NCBI RefSeq assembly: GCF_013041615.1
Contig: NZ_JABEPQ010000003.1
Coordinates: forward strand, 186,001-250,000
Direction: 5' to 3'
From: Knoellia koreensis
GTDB taxonomy: Bacteria > Actinomycetota > Actinomycetes > Actinomycetales > Dermatophilaceae
DNA length: 64,000 nt
Part shown: piece after piece, positions 1 through 8,567 of the stretch
Layout: every line of letters begins with the position of its first letter
How positions within the stretch are numbered: the stretch's first letter is position 1
Position numbers and translations under genes: made by a program
The notes under the pieces: model-generated
What the model was told of the DNA's origin: nothing
Databases searched by the model: none
What the model saw: only the letters and a program-made list of their open reading frames with translations

Positions 1-210
1 GCGCACCAGCTCGCTGGCCCTCGCGATCGGCGCCGGGTCGAGGCCGACGGACTGCGGGCTCGCGTCACGCAGCACGGTGTTCGCGGGCATGTAGCCCATC
101 CTCGGCTTGCTGAAGTCCTCGGCGCTGGCCGGGCCGGCCATGACCACCCCGCTCACCATCGTGGCGGCCACCGTGGCCGTCACCCATGCGGACCTGCGTC
201 CAGTTCGCAT
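1..210 (-). CDS. Secreted protein, N-terminal fragment (possible beta-lactamase-family serine hydrolase)
   Basis: Only the first 70 codons lie in the window; the rest continues past position 1. The start has a signal peptide: a basic N-terminus (MRTGRRSAW), a hydrophobic stretch and an AGPASAE cleavage-like site. The mature start reads LRDASPQSVGLDPAPI, which resembles the opening of penicillin-binding/beta-lactamase-fold hydrolases ('...SPESVGLDPAPI...'). It starts 15 nt after the namZ stop with a good ribosome-binding site (GGGGAGA), so the two are probably cotranscribed. In Bacillus the NamZ muramidase is encoded with AmiE, a beta-lactamase-fold amidase, which fits this pairing. No catalytic motif is visible in the fragment, so the family call is tentative. 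Confidence 0.6.
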   Translation of the reverse strand, partial: MRTGRRSAWVTATVAATMVSGVVMAGPASAEDFSKPRMGYMPANTVLRDASPQSVGLDPAPIARASELVR

Positions 211-225
211 CGTGTCTCCCCTTCG

Positions 226-1539
226 TCAGTTCGCTGGTCCGCGATAGATGAGGTACTGCTGGCGCCGCGCGTCGAACGCGGCGAGCTCGGCCTTCCAGGC
301 GCCGATGACCTCGTCGGCCGAGGCGCCTGCGGTGATCTGGTCGCGCAGGCGGGTCGAGCCCGAGAGCTTGTCGATCCAGTAGGGCCGCTGGGGGTCGTAG
401 CTGTCGTAGCGCCACTGGAAGTCCGAGTAGAGCGACTTGGCCGCCACGAGCACCTCGACCGCGACCCGCAAAGGGTCGAACGTCGCAGTGTCGGTGATGT
501 GCACCTGGACGCCGCCACACACGAGGTTGGCGTGCTTGTTGAACGTCGGCGTGAAGTAGGCCTCGCGGAAGCCCACGCCCGAAATCCCGCGCCCCGCAAG
601 GCGTTCCGCCCACTTGTAGTCGACGTAGGGAGCGCCGATCAGCTCGAACGGCCGCGTCGTCCCACGCCCCTCGGACAGGTTCGTCCCCTCGAACATCCCC
701 GTGCCCGGGTAGACCAGCGCGGTGTCCGGTGTCGGCATGTTGGGACTTGGCATGACCCAGGGAAGGCCCGTCGCGGCATACACGACATCGCGGCGCCAGC
801 CACTCATCTCGACCACGGTGAGGTCGCGCAGGCGCCCGCCCGCGTCGGCCGGCAGGAACTCCGCGTCGAAGAAGCGCGCGAGCTCGCCGACACTCATGCC
901 GTGCGCCTGGACGATCTCCTTGGCCCCGACGCCGGAGGTGTATGCCGTCGTCATCATCGGTCCGCGCGCGGTGCCACCCGTGGGGTTGGGCCGGTCGAGG
1001 ACGACGAAGCGCGCGTCCGTGGCGACGGCGGCGCGCATCGCCGTGTACATCGTCCAGATGTAGGTGTAGAAGCGCGCCCCGGCGTCCTGGATGTCGAAGA
1101 CGACGGTCTCGACGCCCGCCTTGCGGAAGAGGTCGGTCATCTTCGTCACGCCCGCGCCGTAGGCGTCGTAGACGGTGAGGCCGGTGCGCGGGTCGGTCGT
1201 GGTGCCCTCCGAGCCACCCGCCTGGGCGGTGCCGCGGAAGCCGTGCTCGGGCCCGAAGACGCCGACGATGTCGACCGTGCCGGCCTCGTGCATCTCGTCG
1301 ACGATCGAGCGCAGGTTGGTCAGGATTCCGGTGGGGTTGGTGATGATTCCGACCTTCTGGCCGCGCAGCTCGCTCCACCCCTTGGCGGCCTGGACCTCGG
1401 CACCCGTGGTGACCTTGCGGGACGGGTAGTTGGTGGCCGCGGGCGTCCCAGCAGCATTGGCGGCCGCGGCAGCGGCCGGGACGGCCAGCGCGGAAACCCC
1501 TGCTGCAGTGAGCAGTTGGCGACGGTTGAGGGCGGACAT
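226..1539 (-). CDS. namZ: Exo-beta-N-acetylmuramidase NamZ family (DUF1343), Tat-exported
   Basis: The 437-residue product starts with a twin-arginine type signal (NRRQLLTAAG followed by an Ala-rich segment). The DUF1343 signature follows: GQKVGIITNPTG near residue 60, then VFGPEHGFRG, DIQDAGARFYTY, and LDRPNPTGG in the middle. In Bacillus this family removes terminal MurNAc from peptidoglycan fragments during wall recycling. The length fits the family (about 400-440 residues). The start at 1539 has a GGAGGAG ribosome-binding site. The next gene on the strand begins 15 nt after the stop. Family assignment is firm; the exact substrate is inferred from the family. Confidence 0.9.
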   Translation of the reverse strand: MSALNRRQLLTAAGVSALAVPAAAAAANAAGTPAATNYPSRKVTTGAEVQAAKGWSELRGQKVGIITNPTGILTNLRSIVDEMHEAGTVDIVGVFGPEHGFRGTAQAGGSEGTTTDPRTGLTVYDAYGAGVTKMTDLFRKAGVETVVFDIQDAGARFYTYIWTMYTAMRAAVATDARFVVLDRPNPTGGTARGPMMTTAYTSGVGAKEIVQAHGMSVGELARFFDAEFLPADAGGRLRDLTVVEMSGWRRDVVYAATGLPWVMPSPNMPTPDTALVYPGTGMFEGTNLSEGRGTTRPFELIGAPYVDYKWAERLAGRGISGVGFREAYFTPTFNKHANLVCGGVQVHITDTATFDPLRVAVEVLVAAKSLYSDFQWRYDSYDPQRPYWIDKLSGSTRLRDQITAGASADEVIGAWKAELAAFDARRQQYLIYRGPAN

Positions 1540-1566
1540 GCGGATCTCCTCCGGTGGGCGGGATGG

Positions 1567-1689
1567 TCAGGGCGCGGTGGTGCGCGGCAGCACGGGCTCG
1601 AGCACCGCACGGCGACCGCCGGTGGCGCTCGTGGACACGTCGGGCCGGGGCAGGAGCAGAAGGGGGCCGCACCCGATGGGTTTGGACAT
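1567..1689 (-). CDS. Possible small protein upstream of namZ (40 aa)
   Basis: A 40-codon open frame starts with ATG at 1689, preceded at good spacing by GGAGGCG, and ends 27 nt before the namZ start. The product begins MSKPIGCGPLLLLPRP and is rich in Pro, Leu and Thr, with no clear membrane helix. I recognise no family. It may be a small cotranscribed protein, a leader peptide, or a chance frame in GC-rich DNA. The strong ribosome-binding site is the main argument in its favour. Confidence 0.35.
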   Translation of the reverse strand: MSKPIGCGPLLLLPRPDVSTSATGGRRAVLEPVLPRTTAP

Positions 1690-1704
1690 GACGCCTCCAG
1701 CGAC

Positions 1705-1717
1705 GTGAACGATTCAC
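1705..1717. promoter_or_regulatory. Palindrome upstream of the namZ transcription unit
   Basis: GTGAA-CGA-TTCAC is a perfect 5+3+5 inverted repeat in a locally AT-richer stretch 16 nt upstream of the small frame that precedes namZ. Its position fits an operator or promoter element. No cognate regulator can be named from the window. Confidence 0.35.
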
Positions 1718-1809
1718 AAACTTCGTCCTAGTCGCGCAACTTACCTACATCTCCGGGGTCCGGCAACAGATGACCGGGTATGCCGCGTGGCCGCCTCCCC
1801 GACCGGCCC

Positions 1810-2178
1810 TCAGGCCCCGAACGGGCCCAGGGCCACGAACACCTTCCGTGAGGGTTCGAGCGTCTCCCACACCCCGCTGAACCCACGCGGCACGAAGAAC
1901 GCCTCACCGGCGCCGAACTCGCGGCGCCGGCCGTCCTCGTCGACCAGGGCCACTCGGCCCTCGAGCATCACGCACACCTCGTCGTAGGGGTAGTCGGGCA
2001 GCCGCAGCGTCCCGGTCGAGCCCTCCCACATGCCGCCGTAGAAGCGGCCGCCCGCCTCGTCGCCGAAGCTGCGCCACTCGGTCTCCGCCCACTCCGCACT
2101 GGCCTCGCCGGGCGGCCACACCGGTGAGACGGGTTCGCCCACCCCGATGGCGATGTCGCGGACGTCGTCGACGCTCAC
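1810..2178 (-). CDS. Cupin-domain protein (DUF861/EutQ-like)
   Basis: The 122-residue product is a single cupin. The barrel core reads YPYDEVCVMLEGRVALVDEDG, then FGAGEAFFVPRGFSGVWE, the usual pattern of the cupin_3 (DUF861) group. The GTG start at 2178 overlaps the stop of the upstream gene by 4 nt (GTGA), so a longer upstream frame is not the real start. It is the last gene of a coupled catabolic operon (ureohydrolase, permease, amidase-like enzyme, cupin). DUF861 cupins often accompany amine or ureide catabolism. Whether this one is an enzyme or a sensor cannot be told here. Confidence 0.8.
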   Translation of the reverse strand: MSVDDVRDIAIGVGEPVSPVWPPGEASAEWAETEWRSFGDEAGGRFYGGMWEGSTGTLRLPDYPYDEVCVMLEGRVALVDEDGRRREFGAGEAFFVPRGFSGVWETLEPSRKVFVALGPFGA

Positions 2179-3794
2179 TGGTCGTCCCCTTCCCCAGCCG
2201 GCCGGCCGGCATACCGCCGGAGCACGGTGTGGGTGATGGCCTCCGTGTAGGGGTCGCGCAACCGCAACCCGTTGACCCACTCGGTGCTGCCGGCACAGAA
2301 CACCTCGCCGTCGCCACGCGTGAAGGACGCGATCATCCCGGAGCCGTAGTTCTCGCCCTGGAACCGGTCCGGGACGTCCTGGCCGAACATCGCCTCCACG
2401 AGGCCGCCCCACTCGGCGACGGGCGCGCCGAGCGGAACCGTTCCGCCCCAGCGGTCGATCTCGCCGCGGGTGGCCGGCGCCATCGCGACGATCTCGAGGT
2501 TGTCCGGCGCGCCGTCACTCCCGGTCGCCACCGGCAACCCGCGGTGCATCGTGAAGTCCGCGCCGTCCACCTCGAACGCCGCGACGCACACCGGCGCGGC
2601 GCCGAACACGTCGCCGTAACCCAGGTCGGTGTCGGCGAGCGACCAGTGGTTCGGCCGGTAGATCGTGAACCCTCCTGAGGCGCGCGATGCCGCTGAGCCG
2701 TAACGGATGTAGCACCCGGAGAGCCCGGACAGGCCGAACGTCGAGCCGGGCGGCCGCTGCAGGCCCGGCGCGTCCCACGCCGTCGTGACCAACGTGGGGT
2801 CGCTGTCGCGCAGCGGGTCCAGAGCCGGGTCCTTGTAGCAGGCCTGGGTGTGTCCGTCGTCCTCGATCCGCACCTGCCAGACGAAGTTGCCGCCGAACCG
2901 CGCCACCCGCCCGCCGCCGTCGACATAGGCGTCGACGACGTCCCTCATCTCGCGCGACCAGTACTCGTCGTGGCCGACGAAGACCACGCAGCGGTAGCCG
3001 TCGAGGGCGCTCGGGTCGTGGTGGAGGTCGTGCTGGGTGAGGTAGTCGAGCCGGTAGCCGTGTTCTTGCGCCCAGACGACGAAATGCCTTTCGTACGTGG
3101 CCCAGAACGCGTCGGCGTGGTGCCGTGAGAAGCCGTGCACCATGGCCCACTCGTATGCCGGGTGGCGGGGCAGCTCTCCCGGCTCTGGCGTGTGCGGGTT
3201 GGCGCTGCGTGGCGCGGTGTCGGGCTTGCGGAGCATGCCCCGCGCCACGGGACGCTGCACAGCCGAGAGCGGCGTCGGGATGTCCGTGTAGGGGTCGTCA
3301 CCGAGACCGCGGTAGTGGTTGGCGCCGCCCCAGTCGTTGTAGGCGAGCAGGGTGGAGGTGGTCAGGACCAGCGCGATCGGCGCCGGCTCGGCGTCGGCGG
3401 CCCGGCGCACGACGGCGAAGTGCTCTCCCTCGTAACGCCTTCCGTCGCGCTCCATCCCGACGACGATGAGGTAGAAGCCGCTCTCCCACCCGTCGGTCTC
3501 GATGGTGAGGGCGACCGGCCAACGACACCCCACGGCATACGCGTCGTCGGGGGTCTCGTGCGCCTGGCCCGGCAGCCCCTCGGCGCGGAACACCTCGCGC
3601 GGCCGGGCGCCGTCGAGCATCACGCTGACGTCGTAGGTGTCCGCCGTCGTGTGGACGTGAAGGTCGATCGGGTCACCGGGTGAGTAGGCGAACTCGTCTG
3701 TGTAGCACCAGATTTCGGGCTGCTGCGGGTCGCCTGACGGCCGTTCGATGGGAAATCCGGGGATCGACCAGGCGTAGCGGGGAGCGGAAGTCAC
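2175..3794 (-). CDS. N,N-dimethylformamidase large-subunit-like protein
   Basis: The 539-residue product matches the C-terminal catalytic part of the N,N-dimethylformamidase large subunit: AYNDWGG (about 151-157), HGFSRHHADAFWATYERHF (about 220-238), FVGHDEYWS (272-280), and a late GSTEWVNGL. The true enzyme is longer (about 760 residues), so this one lacks an N-terminal region, and no small-subunit gene is visible. The known enzyme hydrolyses the amide of dimethylformamide at a mononuclear iron site; the substrate here is unknown. The GTG start overlaps the permease stop and its own stop overlaps the cupin start, both by 4 nt, so translation is coupled across the operon. Confidence 0.8.
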   Translation of the reverse strand: MTSAPRYAWSIPGFPIERPSGDPQQPEIWCYTDEFAYSPGDPIDLHVHTTADTYDVSVMLDGARPREVFRAEGLPGQAHETPDDAYAVGCRWPVALTIETDGWESGFYLIVVGMERDGRRYEGEHFAVVRRAADAEPAPIALVLTTSTLLAYNDWGGANHYRGLGDDPYTDIPTPLSAVQRPVARGMLRKPDTAPRSANPHTPEPGELPRHPAYEWAMVHGFSRHHADAFWATYERHFVVWAQEHGYRLDYLTQHDLHHDPSALDGYRCVVFVGHDEYWSREMRDVVDAYVDGGGRVARFGGNFVWQVRIEDDGHTQACYKDPALDPLRDSDPTLVTTAWDAPGLQRPPGSTFGLSGLSGCYIRYGSAASRASGGFTIYRPNHWSLADTDLGYGDVFGAAPVCVAAFEVDGADFTMHRGLPVATGSDGAPDNLEIVAMAPATRGEIDRWGGTVPLGAPVAEWGGLVEAMFGQDVPDRFQGENYGSGMIASFTRGDGEVFCAGSTEWVNGLRLRDPYTEAITHTVLRRYAGRPAGEGDDQ

Positions 3795-5239
3795 GAGTAG
3801 GTCTCCAGGGCGAGTTCGGTGCGGTCACGGTCATCGAGCTGGCCGGCGGACACCGGTCCGACGCTGGCGCCGCGGACGGCGCCGACGACAGCCGCCACCA
3901 CCAGGGGAACCATGATGAGCAGGTTGCCACCGACTCCGAGAGCCGTCAGCAGGGACAGCTTTGCGCAGACCAGCACGAGCACCGCCAGGAGCGCGATGGC
4001 GGACAACGCAGGGGCCACCAGCCGGTGCCACGCGGACTCGCCGCGGGGGTTGCGACGGAAGAAGACGACCACCGCGATGCTCGTTGCGATCTGCAGCACC
4101 AGCACGGCCACCAGCGTCGGGGTGTTGGTCCAGATCACGACCTGGAGGTAGGGGTCGAACCCGCCGACGGCAAAGGCGGCGATGGCTACGAACACGATCA
4201 CGGTCTGCACGACCACGGCCGTCGCGGGGCTGCCGGTGCGGGGGTGCGACCGCCCGAGGGCACGCGGGAGCAGCCCGTCCCGGCCGAGGGCGAAGAGGTA
4301 GCGCGAGCTGGCGTTCTGCAGCGCCAGCACACCGGCGAAGAAGCTCGTCACGATGAGCACCTGGAGCACGTCGGTGGCGGCCGTGCCGAGGTACTGCGTG
4401 TTGACGTCGAAGACCACGGCCGACAGGTCGCCGGCGAGAACCTTCTCGAGGTTGCTGGCCCCGATGCCCATGAGGATCATCCACGAGATGAACGTGTAGA
4501 CCACCGCGAGCAGCACGACCGCCACATAGGTGGCGCGGGGCACCGCCGTGCGCGGGTCGTCGCACTCCTCGCTGTAGACGGCGGTCTGCTCGAAGCCGAT
4601 GTAGACGATGAAGGTGAGGACGAACAGCGGCCCGAGCGCCGACAGGGTCCAGCTGCCGGGGTTGAAGCCCGCCAATGACAACCCGTCCGGGGCGCCCTTG
4701 ACGAGGATGGCCGCGGCGAGCACGAAGAGGATGCCGATCTCAGCGACGAGCAGCACGGCCAGCACCCGGGCACCGACCTCGACCTTGGCGTAGGCCAGGG
4801 CGCCGACCGCGAGCGCGATGACGAGGGCGCAGATCCCCCACGACACCTTCGCACCGGTCACCAGCTCGACCAGGTTGCTCGCGAAGAGGCCCGCTGCGGC
4901 ACAGAACCCGATCTGCCCGAGGGCGTACCCGGCATACGCCAGGAGCGCGGCGGCCCCACCCGGGACGGCGCCGAGGCCCGCCCGGATGTAGCCGTAGAAG
5001 GCGCCGGTGTTGCGCACGTGCCGGCTGATCGTGGTGAAGCCGACCGCGAACAGCAGGTAGACCAGGCCGGCGACGAGGTAGCCGACGGGCGCGGTCTGGC
5101 CGCCGACGAGGAAGGCGAGCGGCGCGAAGCCGGCCAGCACCGTCAGCGGCGCAGCTGCGGCGACGACGAAGAAGACGAGGTGGCCGGTGCGGACGCTGCC
5201 GGCTCGCAGGCCGGTGGCCTCGGTGGTGGGGTTGCTCAT
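3791..5239 (-). CDS. APC-superfamily amino acid/amine permease
   Basis: The 482-residue integral membrane protein has about 12 predicted helices and the APC pattern: an N-terminal [19 protein letters not shown] helix, [22 protein letters not shown] in the loop after helix 6, and [15 protein letters not shown]. The ATG at 5239 overlaps the ureohydrolase stop (ATGA), which fixes the start; a much longer upstream frame is out-of-frame ureohydrolase sequence. It probably imports the substrate of the flanking ureohydrolase and dimethylformamidase-like enzymes, most likely a cationic amino acid, polyamine or guanidino/amide compound. The substrate is inferred from context only. Confidence 0.85.
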   Translation of the reverse strand: MSNPTTEATGLRAGSVRTGHLVFFVVAAAAPLTVLAGFAPLAFLVGGQTAPVGYLVAGLVYLLFAVGFTTISRHVRNTGAFYGYIRAGLGAVPGGAAALLAYAGYALGQIGFCAAAGLFASNLVELVTGAKVSWGICALVIALAVGALAYAKVEVGARVLAVLLVAEIGILFVLAAAILVKGAPDGLSLAGFNPGSWTLSALGPLFVLTFIVYIGFEQTAVYSEECDDPRTAVPRATYVAVVLLAVVYTFISWMILMGIGASNLEKVLAGDLSAVVFDVNTQYLGTAATDVLQVLIVTSFFAGVLALQNASSRYLFALGRDGLLPRALGRSHPRTGSPATAVVVQTVIVFVAIAAFAVGGFDPYLQVVIWTNTPTLVAVLVLQIATSIAVVVFFRRNPRGESAWHRLVAPALSAIALLAVLVLVCAKLSLLTALGVGGNLLIMVPLVVAAVVGAVRGASVGPVSAGQLDDRDRTELALETYS

Positions 5240-6279
5240 GACTGGTCCTGTCCTGACGTCGTTGTCGGGGAGGTGGGTGCGGAGGTCGGCTCGGAGGACT
5301 GGCGCCCTCCGGCGTGGAGCGCGTTGACGGCGAGCACCGACAACAGCTCGTAGGCCACGTGGGCGGCGGCGATGCCGGTGATCTCGGCGTGGTCGTAGGG
5401 CGGGCTGACCTCGACGAGGTCGGCGCCGACCAGCTGAGCCCCGACGAGCCCGCGCAGGGTGCCGAGCAGCTCGCGGGAGGTGAGCCCGCCGGCTTCCGGG
5501 GTGCCGGTGCCGGGGGCGTGGGCGGGGTCGAGGACGTCGATGTCGACCGAGACGTATGCCGGGCCGTCGCCGAGGCGCCGCCGCATCGCCTCCACGACAC
5601 CGGATATCCCGAGGGTCTCGTAGTCGTCGGAGGTGGTGACCCGGAAGCCGAGGGCCTCGTCGCTCGTGAGGTCGCTGGCGGCATACAACGGCCCCCGGGT
5701 GCCGATGTGCAGGCAGCGGCGCGGGTCGAGCAGGCCCTCCTCGGCCGCGCGCCGGAACGGTGTGCCATGGGTGACGGGGGCGCCGAAGTAGGTGTCCCAC
5801 GTGTCGAGGTGGGCGTCGAAGTGGACGACGCCGATGGGTCCGTGCCTGCGGGCGGCGGCACGCAGGAGGGGCAGGGCGATGGTGTGGTCGCCCCCGATGG
5901 TGAGCAGGGTCGTGTCCGCGTCGGCGAAGGAGTTGGCGGCGGACTCGATGGCGACGACGGCGTCGTCGATCGAGAACGGGTTGACCGCGAGGTCGCCCGC
6001 GTCCGCGACCTGGTGCACCCCGAACGGCTCGACGCGCAGCGCCGGGTTGTAGGGACGGATCAGCTTGGAGGCGGCACGCACGTGGGCGGGCCCGAACCGG
6101 GCGCCGGGTCGGTAGCTCACACCCGCGTCGAACGGAACCCCGAGCACCGCCACCGCGGCCCGGTCCACCTCGTCGAGCCGCGGCAGCCGCGCGAACGTGT
6201 CGGGGCCCGCGAACCGGGGAACGGCGGACCCGTCCACCGGACCGCGCGGTGCGGTGGTGCCGTCGTGGGTTCCGCTCAT
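5236..6279 (-). CDS. Ureohydrolase (agmatinase/guanidino-acid hydrolase family)
   Basis: The 347-residue product belongs to the arginase/agmatinase fold and has every binuclear Mn ligand motif: [13 protein letters not shown] and [19 protein letters not shown]. The enzyme would hydrolyse a guanidino group to urea and an amine. The family covers agmatinase, guanidinobutyrase, guanidinopropionase and guanidinase, which sequence reading alone cannot separate. The ATG at 6279 has a GGAGAGG site at good spacing and was preferred over an ATG 16 codons upstream. It leads a coupled operon with a permease, an amidase-like enzyme and a cupin, 81 nt downstream of a PucR-type regulator on the same strand. 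Confidence 0.88.
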   Translation of the reverse strand: MSGTHDGTTAPRGPVDGSAVPRFAGPDTFARLPRLDEVDRAAVAVLGVPFDAGVSYRPGARFGPAHVRAASKLIRPYNPALRVEPFGVHQVADAGDLAVNPFSIDDAVVAIESAANSFADADTTLLTIGGDHTIALPLLRAAARRHGPIGVVHFDAHLDTWDTYFGAPVTHGTPFRRAAEEGLLDPRRCLHIGTRGPLYAASDLTSDEALGFRVTTSDDYETLGISGVVEAMRRRLGDGPAYVSVDIDVLDPAHAPGTGTPEAGGLTSRELLGTLRGLVGAQLVGADLVEVSPPYDHAEITGIAAAHVAYELLSVLAVNALHAGGRQSSEPTSAPTSPTTTSGQDQS

Positions 6280-6360
6280 GGATCCTCTCCTCGTCGAGTG
6301 AGGCGAGACGCTAGTCCGGCGGAGCACCGCGGCCGATGGCCGTGGTGGACAACGGTGCGG

Positions 6361-7899
6361 TCAGGACTGGCCCAACCGTCCATCGCGGAGGTCGCCGCGC
6401 AGGCGGACGGCGAGATGGAGGTGGAGCCGTCCCTCCGCCGAGTCGAGCTGGGCGCCGGTGAGGTCGGCGATGCGCTGGAGGCGGTTGCGCACGGTGTGGC
6501 GGTGGACGTCGAGCCGCGAGGCGGTCGCGTCGACCGATCCGGCGTCGAGCCAGGCCGCGAGGGTCGCGAGCAGGGTGCCGTCGGCGTCGGCCCGCTCGAG
6601 CGGTGCGAGCACCGTGTCGGCGTAGGCACGCACCGCCTCCGGGGCCGAGACCGTCGCGAGCAGCGTGTCGAGCGGGTCGTCGTGGTGCTCGACCGGTTCA
6701 CCGGTCGACCTGCTGACGAGCATGGCGGCGCGGGCCTGCCCGACCGTGTCGCGCAACCGGTCAAGCGGCATGGGGCGACCGATGCCGCAGGGGCGGCCCG
6801 CGGCGAACCGGCGTGCCACCGCCGCCAGGTCGGTGCCCTCGTCGGCGAGCACCACGAGCTCGCCGCCGTGGTGGCGGACCAGCCCGGCGCTCGCGACCAG
6901 GGCGAGGTCACCGGCCAGCTCGGCCGCTTCGGGCAGGTCGGTCACGTCCACCACGAGTGCCCGCACCGACTCGCCACGCAGGCCGGCGTCGCGCAGGTGC
7001 CCCCAGACCGGTGCGCCGGGGGCCGCGTCGAGGGCCCGGCCGACGAGGGCGGAGCGGGCGCGACGACCGGCGTCACCCGCGAGGTGTCGCCGCTCGAGCT
7101 CGGCCGAGAGCAGCGAGACGAGGGCGGCCACGGCGACCGGGTCGGCCTCGGCTCCGACCGCACCGTCCCCGACCGGGGTCTGCACGACGACGAAACCACG
7201 CAGCCGGTCGACACCCAGCGGCTGCACGTCGACCCGGGCCCGGTCGGTGACGTCGCGGGCGCTGCCGTGCAGGCCTTTCTGCTCGACCGCCGCGAGCAGG
7301 TCGGCAATCCCGCTCGGCGGCGGGCTGCCGGTGGTGTCGAGGGACCGGCCGGCACGGTCGAGGACGAACACGGTGGTGCCGGTGCCGCGTTCCCAGGTGC
7401 GGGTCATGGCCGTGAGGGGGTCGGTGCCCGTCGCGGCGCGGGTGAGGTCACGCAGCAGGTCGACGGCGTGCTGCATCGCCGCCTGCTCCTGCGCCGCGAG
7501 CGCTCGGAACACCGCCTTGGTCACGGCGATGAACGGCACCTCGTCGGGAACGGTGAGCAGGGGTATGCCGTGGCGCCGGGCCGCGGCCACGAGCGGCTCG
7601 GGCGCCTCCTGGTGTGGCAGGCCGTGACCGAGTCCGAGCGCCAGGGCGGCGGCACCACCGTCGCGCACGCTGCGGACATACGCGTCGCACTCGTCCTCGG
7701 TGACCTCCAGCAGCAGCCCGATGGTCATCAGCAGCTCGCCGCCCTGGAGCCACTCCTGCGGCCGGACCAGCTCGGACACGTGCGCGGCCACGATCCGGAC
7801 GTCGTCGGTGGTGGCGGGCACGACCACGTCGAGGTGCAGCGCGGGGTCGCGCACGAGGTCGGCGAGGAGCACGCGAGCAGTATGCGGCAACGACCGCAC
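6361..7899 (-). CDS. PucR-family transcriptional regulator
   Basis: The 512-residue protein has the PucR N-terminal ligand domain (residues about 10-130: GGELLMTIGLLL, then ALGLGHGLPHQEAPEPLVAAARRHGIPLLTVP). A GGDEF-like/GAF-like middle follows, and the C-terminal PucR helix-turn-helix (DVHRHTVRNRLQRIADLTG, about residues 470-490). PucR proteins activate purine, ureide, polyamine and amino acid catabolism. The downstream ureohydrolase operon on the same strand is the obvious target. Position 7899 is the first convincing start; the neighbouring gene runs divergently from 7920. Confidence 0.88.
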   Translation of the reverse strand: MRSLPHTARVLLADLVRDPALHLDVVVPATTDDVRIVAAHVSELVRPQEWLQGGELLMTIGLLLEVTEDECDAYVRSVRDGGAAALALGLGHGLPHQEAPEPLVAAARRHGIPLLTVPDEVPFIAVTKAVFRALAAQEQAAMQHAVDLLRDLTRAATGTDPLTAMTRTWERGTGTTVFVLDRAGRSLDTTGSPPPSGIADLLAAVEQKGLHGSARDVTDRARVDVQPLGVDRLRGFVVVQTPVGDGAVGAEADPVAVAALVSLLSAELERRHLAGDAGRRARSALVGRALDAAPGAPVWGHLRDAGLRGESVRALVVDVTDLPEAAELAGDLALVASAGLVRHHGGELVVLADEGTDLAAVARRFAAGRPCGIGRPMPLDRLRDTVGQARAAMLVSRSTGEPVEHHDDPLDTLLATVSAPEAVRAYADTVLAPLERADADGTLLATLAAWLDAGSVDATASRLDVHRHTVRNRLQRIADLTGAQLDSAEGRLHLHLAVRLRGDLRDGRLGQS

Positions 7900-7919
7900 G
7901 ACGGCTGCAAGGATGGGGC

Positions 7920-8474
7920 ATGGCCAGGTCGATCCGGTTGCGCGGAGTCCTCAGTCCCGACGGGCCCGCTGACGGGCAGCGTGAACGGGGGACGTGGCGC
8001 CCCACCGAGCCGCTCACCCCACCCCGCTCGACCGTCGAGGCGGTGCGCGCGATGCAGGTGGGAGCGGTCCTGAGCCTGCTCGAAGTGGTGCGCGCCGTCC
8101 TCACCCGAGGCCAGCTCCGCGCCGCGTTCGACGCCGAGGCGCACAGCCAGAACAGATCCCTCAACGCCCACGACCTCGACGCCGTGGTCACCGTCGGCCT
8201 GTCCGTCTCGGTCGTGGTCGGCATGCTCGGAGCTCTCGTCTGGTGGTGGCAGTCGCGGGTGACGGCTCGCGGTTCGAAGTGGGGACGCATCGCCTCGTGC
8301 GTGCTGCTGGCCGCAGCCCTCGTCGGCTTCTTCGGCGGCCTCATCCCTACGGCAGGCCCGTTCGCCCGCATGAGCGCGATGCTGCTGCTGGCCGCCGGCG
8401 TCTTCGCCGTGGTGCGGCTGTGGCATCGCGACTCGTCCGCCTGGATCAGCTACCAGAGCACCCCGCAGGACTGA
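7920..8474 (+). CDS. Uncharacterised membrane protein, about 4 helices
   Basis: The 184-residue product has a charged N-terminal 35 residues and four likely membrane segments (around AMQVGAVLSLLEVVRAV, VTVGLSVSVVVGMLGALVWWW, IASCVLLAAALVGFFGGLI and ARMSAMLLLAAGVFAVVRLW). It ends in a short polar tail. The arrangement is common among small actinobacterial membrane proteins of unknown role. It is transcribed divergently from the PucR gene, leaving only about 20 nt between the starts. Confidence 0.7.
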   Translation: MARSIRLRGVLSPDGPADGQRERGTWRPTEPLTPPRSTVEAVRAMQVGAVLSLLEVVRAVLTRGQLRAAFDAEAHSQNRSLNAHDLDAVVTVGLSVSVVVGMLGALVWWWQSRVTARGSKWGRIASCVLLAAALVGFFGGLIPTAGPFARMSAMLLLAAGVFAVVRLWHRDSSAWISYQSTPQD

Positions 8475-8491
8475 GCGGTCGACCGTTCGGC

Positions 8492-8522
8492 GCTACAGGC
8501 CCCCGGTTTGTCGAGCTGTAGC
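8492..8522 (+). terminator. Weak hairpin after the membrane protein gene
   Basis: GCTACAG and CTGTAGC form a perfect 7-bp stem with a 17-nt loop, 17 nt after the stop of the upstream gene. No T-run follows. It could end the membrane-protein transcript before prpE. Confidence 0.3.
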
Positions 8523-8567
8523 CGAGGTGCGCTGGCGCCACCGGTCCCCGCCACCGACGATGGGGGC

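Noticed and set aside
1810-6279. Metformin or dimethylguanidine degradation cluster
   Set aside because: Known metformin hydrolases are also ureohydrolases, but nothing here fixes the substrate, and only one ureohydrolase gene is present rather than the paired subunits reported for that enzyme.
5314-8073. A forward open frame of about 919 codons opposite the ureohydrolase and PucR genes
   Set aside because: The translation has no domain and is Arg/Gly/Val-rich low complexity; the opposite strand encodes two clear protein families.
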